The notes under the pieces are model-generated. The model did not search any database. It had not been told where the DNA came from and saw nothing but the letters and a program-made list of their open reading frames with translations. A program made the position numbers and the translations under genes. From assembly GCF_000018585.1 (NCBI RefSeq), contig NC_009976.1, forward strand, positions 124,001 through 188,000: 64,000 bases of DNA, written 5' to 3'. The stretch comes from Prochlorococcus marinus str. MIT 9211. Lineage in GTDB: Bacteria > Cyanobacteriota > Cyanobacteriia > PCC-6307 > Cyanobiaceae. Below are positions 57,911 to 64,000 of this stretch, piece by piece; position 1 is the first letter of the stretch, and each line of letters opens with the position of its first letter.

Positions 57911-59095
57911 ATGTCGCAACTTGAAACGCGAACGGAGCCAATGGTGGTCAATTTTGGTCCCCATCATCCTTCAATGCATGGTGTGTTGCGTTTAGTTGTC
58001 ACACTAGATGGTGAGGATGTCGTGGATTGTGAGCCAGTTATTGGATACCTTCATCGAGGGATGGAGAAAATTGCTGAAAACAGAACAAATGTAATGTTTG
58101 TTCCCTATGTCAGTCGTATGGATTATGCGGCTGGCATGTTTTATGAAGCAATTGTTGTTAATGCTCCTGAGCGCCTAGCAAAGATCTCTGTACCAAAGCG
58201 AGCTAGTTATATAAGAGTCTTAATGCTAGAACTCAATCGCATTGCTAATCATCTGCTTTGGTTAGGACCTTTTTTGGCTGATGTAGGAGCCCAGACACCT
58301 TTTTTCTATATTTTTAGAGAGCGCGAAATGATTTATGACTTGTGGGAAGCTGCAACAGGACAAAGATTGATTAACAACAATTATTTTCGTATAGGCGGAG
58401 TTGCATGTGATTTACCATCGGGCTGGCTTGAAAAATGTACGGATTTTTGTAAATGGTTTGGACCCAAGATTGATGAATATGAAAAATTGATCACTAATAA
58501 TCCAATTTTTCGTAGACGAATTGAAGGCTTAGGTGCTATCTCACGTGAAGAAGCTATTAATTGGAGTCTTTCTGGACCAATGCTACGTGCTTCAGGAGTG
58601 TCATGGGATTTACGTAAAGTGGATCATTATGAGTGCTATGACGATTTCGACTGGTCTATATCCACTGCAACTGAAGGAGATTGCTTTGCTAGATACCGAG
58701 TTCGCATAGAGGAAATGAGACAATCTCTCAAAATTTTGTTACAAGCCTGTGAGATGATTCCTGGTGGTCCTACTGAAAACCTTGAAGCATCTCGAATGTT
58801 AGAAGGAAAAGGAAGTAAATTTGCAGGCTTTGACTATCAATATGTAGCCAAGAAAGTAGCTCCAACTTTTAAAATTCCAGATGGCGAGCTATATACGAGA
58901 TTAGAATCTGGTAAAGGTGAGATTGGTGTTTTTATTCAAGGCAACAATGATGTAACACCTTGGAGATTTAAAATACGAGCTGCAGATTTAAATAATCTCC
59001 AGATTCTTCCTCATATTCTTAAAGGTGCCAAAGTTGCTGACATAATGGCGATTCTTGGCTCAATAGACGTCATTATGGGTTCAGTGGACCGTTAA
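57911..59095 (+). CDS. ndhH: NAD(P)H-quinone oxidoreductase subunit H (49 kDa)
   Basis: NuoD-like subunit (394 residues) at the quinone site. [18 protein letters not shown] with the quinone-contacting His, [27 protein letters not shown] and the end DVIMGSVDR are typical. ATG 57911 is chosen, because residues encoded upstream in frame do not fit and overlap rsmH. Followed by the thioesterase gene after one base. Confidence 0.96.
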   Translation: MSQLETRTEPMVVNFGPHHPSMHGVLRLVVTLDGEDVVDCEPVIGYLHRGMEKIAENRTNVMFVPYVSRMDYAAGMFYEAIVVNAPERLAKISVPKRASYIRVLMLELNRIANHLLWLGPFLADVGAQTPFFYIFREREMIYDLWEAATGQRLINNNYFRIGGVACDLPSGWLEKCTDFCKWFGPKIDEYEKLITNNPIFRRRIEGLGAISREEAINWSLSGPMLRASGVSWDLRKVDHYECYDDFDWSISTATEGDCFARYRVRIEEMRQSLKILLQACEMIPGGPTENLEASRMLEGKGSKFAGFDYQYVAKKVAPTFKIPDGELYTRLESGKGEIGVFIQGNNDVTPWRFKIRAADLNNLQILPHILKGAKVADIMAILGSIDVIMGSVDR

Positions 59096-59096
59096 T

Positions 59097-59552
59097 TTGT
59101 TGAACTCCTTGCTTCCTGCAGATTGGCTTTATTTGGAACGCATTGTTCGTTTTGGTGAGACAGATTCAGCAGGTGTAATACATTTTTATCAACTTCTTCG
59201 ATGGTGTCATGAATCTTGGGAGGAAAGTCTAGAGAGATATGGTTTAAAAGCCGCTGATGTCTTTCCAAATATCTTAAATAAAGAGAAACAACCATTGGTT
59301 GCGTTACCAATTATTCATTGTGAAGCAGACTTTTGGAAACCTCTACAAACAGGAGATCATATCTCTATTGAATTACTTCCTAAAAAAATTTCAGCAGGTA
59401 GTTTTCAAGTAACATTTAAATTTAAACGGGGTGACAATTATGTTGCCCAGGCTTTAATTCAACACCAAGCAATTAACTCTCAAACAAGATCTTGCTGCGA
59501 GTTATCAACGAAAATCAATTCTTGGCTAGCAGAGTCGCTTTGCATTGATTAA
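59097..59552 (+). CDS. 1,4-Dihydroxy-2-naphthoyl-CoA thioesterase (hotdog fold)
   Basis: Small thioesterase of 151 residues with the hotdog active-site helix: RFGETDSAGVIHFYQLLRWC, Asp at about residue 22, and HESWEESLE. This is the pattern of 4-hydroxybenzoyl-CoA-type thioesterases including DHNA-CoA hydrolase (Slr0204 of Synechocystis). The location beside menE, menC and menA makes DHNA-CoA the likely substrate in phylloquinone synthesis. Start TTG 59097, one base after ndhH. Confidence 0.85.
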   Translation: MLNSLLPADWLYLERIVRFGETDSAGVIHFYQLLRWCHESWEESLERYGLKAADVFPNILNKEKQPLVALPIIHCEADFWKPLQTGDHISIELLPKKISAGSFQVTFKFKRGDNYVAQALIQHQAINSQTRSCCELSTKINSWLAESLCID

Positions 59553-59588
59553 ATGAAAACTGTATTACTGTGATGTCTTAAATTATAA

Positions 59589-60845
59589 CTAAATACCTGT
59601 TTCTCTCCCTTTGAGCCACGTTTGCCATTTTGCGAACTCCCACTTCCCACATTCATTCATTTGAAGTTCGGGGCATTGGTACCAAGCAACTGGTCGCTCA
59701 GCTGGAACCCATTTTTTTACAAGGGTTTCAAGCTGAGACTTTGCCTCTAATGATTGATTCCTATTCATTGCATGCTTGAAACGGATTAAAGCAACTAACC
59801 TTTGCCCCCAATCCTTGCTCTGAATTGGTATAAACAATACTTCTTGGATAGGTATTTCCTCCTGACGTGCCAACTTTAGTAATTGGGATTGTAGGTATTC
59901 AGGGTAAACAGTCTCTCCTCCTGAAATGATTGCCGTGTCGACTCTTCCTATGATTTTTAGATGAACTATACCTTGATGGCTATTTAATTCAGCAATATCT
60001 GCAGAATCCCACCAACCATCATCATTCACAATGAGTGGCTTAAGTTTTCCACTCTGCCAAGATGCTATAGCTAACCTTGTCGTACGGACTTGCAGTCTAT
60101 TGTTTGAGCCAAGTCGTAATTCGATATCTTTTAAAGGGGTGCCAGAATTGATTTCGCCAGCAAGAAAATCTTCAGGACTTTGTGCTGTAATCATGGCAGT
60201 TGTTTCTGTAGATCCATAGCTAGGAGATAGGCGAATACCCAAATCTCTTGCTTTTGTAAGTAGAGCTTCTGGTATAGGAGATCCGCCTATCCAGATAACA
60301 GCGAAGGATCGCAGCCAACTTTTTCCTGCTTGATCCTCTAGTAAACGCTTGAGTTGAGTGGGAACTAAAGATGTAATACGTGGTCCTTGGTTCCCTTTCA
60401 TGAAATCGCTGGAGACTCGGTTAAGTTCCTTGGGATTGTGTATTAATGCAGGCTTGATGAAAATATGCCTGGAGGACCAACATCGACTACGCCACCAAGG
60501 CATTAATCCACTGACATGATGTATTGGCAATGCATTGAAAATATTGCATTCTCTTGGCTCTAGCCCTTGATCCTTTAGCCATTGACCAGTTGCTATAGCT
60601 GATTTATTAAGATGACTATAAGGAAGTAGACATTGTTGGGATTTGTTTGTACTACCGCCACTGAAGATGAGCACCCCTGGACCTTTTGGGAGTGAGTTTT
60701 TGTGGATTAAACTTGCAACTCTATCTATAGGTTTTAATTGTACCCATGCACCATTGTCGATTGCAGCATCAATCATTGTTATATATTTTTCTGCTTCTTC
60801 CGGTTTGCAAGTAAGAGTTATGAGCTGTGTCATGCGGCGTCCCAT
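59589..60845 (-). CDS. menE: o-Succinylbenzoate-CoA ligase
   Basis: ANL-type acyl-CoA synthetase, 418 residues, shorter than many homologues (about 450-490). It has the nucleotide loop SGGSTNKSQQCLLPYSHL, the acyl-adenylate motif SYGSTETTAMIT and the hinge IIGRVDTAIISGGE. It activates OSB for ring closure by MenB (not in window). Its start overlaps the end of menC by 16 bases; Met5 (60833) is an alternative. Confidence 0.9.
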   Translation of the reverse strand: MGRRMTQLITLTCKPEEAEKYITMIDAAIDNGAWVQLKPIDRVASLIHKNSLPKGPGVLIFSGGSTNKSQQCLLPYSHLNKSAIATGQWLKDQGLEPRECNIFNALPIHHVSGLMPWWRSRCWSSRHIFIKPALIHNPKELNRVSSDFMKGNQGPRITSLVPTQLKRLLEDQAGKSWLRSFAVIWIGGSPIPEALLTKARDLGIRLSPSYGSTETTAMITAQSPEDFLAGEINSGTPLKDIELRLGSNNRLQVRTTRLAIASWQSGKLKPLIVNDDGWWDSADIAELNSHQGIVHLKIIGRVDTAIISGGETVYPEYLQSQLLKLARQEEIPIQEVLFIPIQSKDWGQRLVALIRFKHAMNRNQSLEAKSQLETLVKKWVPAERPVAWYQCPELQMNECGKWEFAKWQTWLKGRETGI

Positions 60846-61798
60846 ACTGACTCTGGATTAGCGCTAAACATTGCACTGTCTGGACACCATCCAGGTGCCA
60901 GACCAGGAGCTGTAGGCGTTGGCCCTTTTTGTTGTAATGCTGCCAGATGATGAATCCAACGACGTCCTATACCAGTTTCGAACGAGGTGCTTATAACTCT
61001 ATAGCCGACATTGTTAGTTAACTCTTTTAATAAGACTCTTGGGTCCCCTTCAAGCAATGGCTTCCGAATTTGCCAACTTTGCCAAGTTTCTTTCAATACA
61101 GGATTGAGTAGAAGAGATTCATCAAGTGCTACTGGAATTTTAGTAGATAATTCCTCAAGGCCTGAAATATCATTAGCAGGAAGTGGTTGTTCAATCCACT
61201 CAAGTTTTGGTTCAGTGGATAAATGATTTGCCCAATCCATTGCTTGTTTGCGATCCCAGCCACCATTCGCATCGAGTCTGAGATGGGCATTTTGCGGTAG
61301 TCGCCTTAAAATTTCTCCTAGCAATTTTTTTTCAACTTCCATAGGTGAATTTCCAACTTTCCACTTGATAGTTAGGTTCTCATTCTTTATCTGTGAGTCT
61401 TTTAATATTGATTCAAGAAATAGGACAGGAGATTTATCTGTAGGTAAGAGAAGTGCTGATTGAGAGGTTTTCAACCAATCTTGGCTTGATTTATGTCCCA
61501 CAAGAGAATCTAATTCTGCAAGTGCTGCGCCTATACCAAAGCTTAATGACCCTGGCCAAGTTGCTAAATTTCTTTCTAGTTTTTCCCTAGAGGGAGTGCT
61601 CCCAAGACTCTTAAGTATTGCTGCGCACAAGTTTAATTCTGCGTTTTTCATAGGTGCTACTTCTCCCCAGCCAGATTCTTTGTCTTCATTCTGTAGATGT
61701 ATAAGAAAACCTTTTTTGTCACGGAGAATCCCCTGAGAAGTTCTGAGAGGCATCAATAGTTGGAAAGCAAAAGGCTTAATTTGTAGGAATAGGGACAT
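60830..61798 (-). CDS. menC: o-Succinylbenzoate synthase
   Basis: Enolase-superfamily dehydratase, 322 residues. LTIKWKVG carries the acid/base lysine, LRLDANGGWD the first metal Asp, EWIEQPLP the Glu, and VALDESLL the third metal Asp; a later Lys is expected in the KPLL region. It makes OSB from SHCHC in phylloquinone synthesis. Middle of the menA-menC-menE run. Confidence 0.88.
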   Translation of the reverse strand: MSLFLQIKPFAFQLLMPLRTSQGILRDKKGFLIHLQNEDKESGWGEVAPMKNAELNLCAAILKSLGSTPSREKLERNLATWPGSLSFGIGAALAELDSLVGHKSSQDWLKTSQSALLLPTDKSPVLFLESILKDSQIKNENLTIKWKVGNSPMEVEKKLLGEILRRLPQNAHLRLDANGGWDRKQAMDWANHLSTEPKLEWIEQPLPANDISGLEELSTKIPVALDESLLLNPVLKETWQSWQIRKPLLEGDPRVLLKELTNNVGYRVISTSFETGIGRRWIHHLAALQQKGPTPTAPGLAPGWCPDSAMFSANPESVWDAA

Positions 61799-61803
61799 AT
61801 TTT

Positions 61804-62775
61804 CTAAAAATGATGCAAAAAGTCCATTCCTATAACAGGTGCAAGTGCAAAACCTGCACTTAGGCCTAAGCCATTGAGAGTTTGAAACCGTAATGCTAAA
61901 AACTTGCTTTCACTAGTCAGACGCGGATTGTTGTGGTGTCTTTTAAGCAGACGTATTAGAGCAATTGCTGGAGGGATTCCAATTGCGCCTAAAAGAGCTG
62001 ATTTTGGCCAGTAACCAAACAAGATTGGTAAAAGTTCTAATGCAAAACTGATAGATACAAACCATGGGACAAGCAAGGCAGCACGTTTTGTGCCAAGTCG
62101 AACTAGCAAGGTTTGCTTTCCATGGGCTGCATCTTCATTTACTTGATGAAATTGCGCGCAAAAAAGGACTAAGGTTGTTGCAAGAGCAGGGCCTGCACCA
62201 AGCATGGTTGCTGTTGTCCATGGAATTGTGGTTTCATCTATAGCCCTAGGAGAGAGGACTAATAATGCTGCCGCTGTTGCTAGCGGGCCAAAAGCTAGCC
62301 AGCATAAAGGCTCTCCTAGTCCTTGATATCCCAATCTAAATGGGGGACCTTGATATAAATAGCCCAGGACACAGCTTCCCACAACTAAGAAAAAGACTGC
62401 AGAACTACTTTTTAAAGCAAGCATTAGCATTACTAGCATGCCTAGTAGAAGCATCAGGTAAGCCAAATATCGAACTAATTGTTTTTTCCCAGTCAGGGTA
62501 ACTACAGAGTGAAACTTGAATTCATCAACACCGGTTTCTGCATCAAAAAGATCATTAGTCAGATTTTCCCAAATCAAAAGTAGTATTGATGCCACTAGAA
62601 AACCAATTAATTGGTCAATACGAATAATTTCACCAGTACCTTGCTTCCAGCCACCGGCCAAAAGTACTGGCATGACAGCTACTGAATATAAAGGCCATTT
62701 AATTGCTTTTTCCCAAAGTCTGTTTGTATTGACTTTGGAGGCGTGAAGTGATGCAACAGCATTTTTGTCTTGCAT
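61804..62775 (-). CDS. menA: 1,4-Dihydroxy-2-naphthoate phytyltransferase
   Basis: UbiA-family prenyltransferase (323 residues, about eight membrane helices) that joins DHNA to a phytyl tail. The Mg-diphosphate motifs are NDLFDAETGVDE (about 90-101) and the later QFHQVNEDAAHGK. It feeds the phylloquinone of photosystem I. First gene of the minus-strand men operon; divergent from the isochorismate synthase gene over 79 bases. Confidence 0.93.
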   Translation of the reverse strand: MQDKNAVASLHASKVNTNRLWEKAIKWPLYSVAVMPVLLAGGWKQGTGEIIRIDQLIGFLVASILLLIWENLTNDLFDAETGVDEFKFHSVVTLTGKKQLVRYLAYLMLLLGMLVMLMLALKSSSAVFFLVVGSCVLGYLYQGPPFRLGYQGLGEPLCWLAFGPLATAAALLVLSPRAIDETTIPWTTATMLGAGPALATTLVLFCAQFHQVNEDAAHGKQTLLVRLGTKRAALLVPWFVSISFALELLPILFGYWPKSALLGAIGIPPAIALIRLLKRHHNNPRLTSESKFLALRFQTLNGLGLSAGFALAPVIGMDFLHHF

Positions 62776-62854
62776 GGGTTTTTGAATGCCTCCCTTTAAT
62801 CTGAATTATGGTTTATACATTTGATCAGTCTCGTTGATCAGTGCCTAATTAGGT

Positions 62855-64000
62855 ATGAAATGTGGCCCAACTTTTAGTGAATTTTTGCAAGCGTCTTTAC
62901 GAGCTTGGGCTTTAAGGCGAATTGAAGACTGTGTTTTGAGCCTGGCCTTGCCTTTAGAAAGTGTTGACCCGTTAACTCAATTACCTGTAATTGCTGATAG
63001 GCACCATTTTAGTTTCCTTTGGGATAGTTCTCCAGGATTAACTCTTGCAGCTGCGGGCAAATGTCAGAATTTTGAATTAGTTGGTCAAAGAAGATTTGAA
63101 TTAGCTCAAAGATTCAGTGATGAGACACTTAATAGGCTTATAGATGGAACTCCAGAGGCACCAAGCCATGCAAAACCTAGAGTCTTGCTTGCCTTTACAT
63201 TTTTTGAACAAACCACTGAAATTAAAATTGGTACAAAAAACATTCCTGCTGTTCAAGCTATTTTGCCTTCTTGGCAATTAACCCGTCAGACCGGTCAAAG
63301 TTGGTTGCGTTTGAACGCTGTTGTTGCTCATGAAGCAGATGTTAGGGATTTTGTCGAACAGCTTTGGTTAATGCGTGAAAAACTGGTTACAAGTTCTAAG
63401 CAGGTCTGGCTTACATCGATCAATATGTTGGGGGTTTCAATATCTCAAAATTGGCAAAACAATTATCGGCTAGCTCTCGCAAAGGGTATTGATTTGGTTA
63501 ATTCTGGTGAACTTAAAAAATTAGTTCTTGCTGTCAAAGAGTCAATTGTACTTAAAGAACCATTAAACCCTCTCGTTGTTTTGTCTAATCTTCGCATTCG
63601 TCAACAAGGAAGTTGTCGCTTCTTATGGAAGAGAGCTAGTGATGAGTCTTTCTTTGGAGCTTCTCCAGAACGTCTACTAAGTTGTAGGAACGGCCTAATT
63701 AGAACTGATGCACTTGCTGGAACTGCTAGTAAAGATGATGATGGCTACGATTTACTTCGTTCAGATAAGGACCTGCGAGAACATGAACTAGTTGTTAGTT
63801 CGATTCATAATCAAATGATTCAACAAGGGTTAGAACCGTATAGATCAAGGAGTCCACGTTTGGCTAAGCATGGCCATTTAGTTCACTTACATACACCAAT
63901 TACTGCAATGAATAAAGGTCTTTCGCCGCTTCAACTTGCAGATGCTTTGCATCCAACACCAGCAGTCGCTGGACTACCAAGGCCTAAGGCCTTTAAGTGG
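62855..64000 (+). CDS. menF: Isochorismate synthase (3' end outside window)
   Basis: The frame stays open from ATG 62855 to the end of the window (382 codons). Chorismate-binding enzyme motifs are seen near the end: SFFGASPERLLS, DALAGTASKDDDG, DKDLREHELVVSSIH and HLHTPITA, then LHPTPAVAGLP, which are characteristic of MenF/EntC. It turns chorismate to isochorismate, the first phylloquinone step, so it is functionally linked to menA, menC and menE on the other strand. The first 180 residues are less conserved. Confidence 0.93.
   Translation, partial: MKCGPTFSEFLQASLRAWALRRIEDCVLSLALPLESVDPLTQLPVIADRHHFSFLWDSSPGLTLAAAGKCQNFELVGQRRFELAQRFSDETLNRLIDGTPEAPSHAKPRVLLAFTFFEQTTEIKIGTKNIPAVQAILPSWQLTRQTGQSWLRLNAVVAHEADVRDFVEQLWLMREKLVTSSKQVWLTSINMLGVSISQNWQNNYRLALAKGIDLVNSGELKKLVLAVKESIVLKEPLNPLVVLSNLRIRQQGSCRFLWKRASDESFFGASPERLLSCRNGLIRTDALAGTASKDDDGYDLLRSDKDLREHELVVSSIHNQMIQQGLEPYRSRSPRLAKHGHLVHLHTPITAMNKGLSPLQLADALHPTPAVAGLPRPKAFKW

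Overview
The window reads as chromosome of a small-genome marine cyanobacterium, most likely Prochlorococcus. The evidence is the combination of cyanobacterial/plastid marker genes (ycf3, ycf34, rpaA, rpaB, ndhO, ndhM, crr7-like, chlM, crtB/crtP/crtQ, a phylloquinone men cluster), AT-rich sequence by eye, very short or overlapping gene junctions, many GTG/TTG starts, and a complete absence of transposons, CRISPR arrays or phage genes. A low-light-adapted strain of the SS120/MIT9211 kind is my guess from base composition and gene order and was not tested.

Layout. 1-4.4 kb: 3' end of aroK, crr7-like, a GST, a Ycf33-like protein, then rbfA, a family-3 glycosidase and hemD. 4.4-6.3 kb: an SRPBCC protein and crtQ on the minus strand. 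6.4-12.6 kb: A-type Fe-S carrier, TPR protein, a GT-B-like protein, an SDR, ndhO, a DnaJ protein, cysK, UPF0367 and an orphan ECF-type ATPase. 12.6-14.1 kb: tRNA-Asn, a terminator, and a lone NeuD/PglD-type acetyltransferase between two gene-empty stretches, the only accessory-looking spot. 14.1-21 kb: rpaA, then a minus-strand Cu-ATPase/tmk/holB operon, ycf3 and radA. 21-25.8 kb: rpaB-plsX-fabH-fabD-plsC, a fatty-acid/phospholipid operon headed by a response regulator. 25.8-31.4 kb: ydcF-like, tsaB, ycf34, cca, an RRM protein, crtB and crtP. 31.5-38.6 kb: ndhM, a DUF3172 protein, a LysR regulator, a Z-ISO/NnrU protein, ndhF, ndhD, a LapA-like protein. 38.7-42.2 kb: scpA, a sugar nucleotidyltransferase, metF, a PedR-like LuxR protein and a small unknown. 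42.3-47.7 kb (minus): gltA-ndhA-ndhI-ndhG-ndhE-nadK-CYTH. 48-57.9 kb: DUF3352 protein, rhodanese, trpB, SUI1, cysC, purE, nagA, chlM, a Ycf29-like response regulator, a cysteine desulfurase and rsmH. 57.9-64 kb: ndhH, DHNA-CoA thioesterase, menE, menC, menA and the 5' part of the isochorismate synthase gene.

How they work together: nine NDH-1 subunit genes plus a possible NDH assembly factor lie here, with citrate synthase and NAD kinase in line with the main ndh block. Four consecutive carotenoid steps (phytoene synthase, phytoene desaturase, a probable 15-cis-zeta-carotene isomerase, zeta-carotene desaturase) are encoded. The men genes make the phylloquinone of photosystem I, and ycf3 assembles that photosystem. 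RpaA, RpaB, a Ycf29-like regulator and a PedR-like regulator give the window a large share of the transcriptional control of photosynthesis; no histidine kinase is present.

No new multi-gene defence or mobile system was found. The most useful leads are the Z-ISO assignment, the gltA/ndh/nadK/CYTH cluster, the repeat-bearing N-terminal extension of PlsX, the His/Met patch in the copper ATPase, the PedR-like protein with paired cysteines, and the structured gene-free DNA around the tRNA-Asn/NeuD locus.
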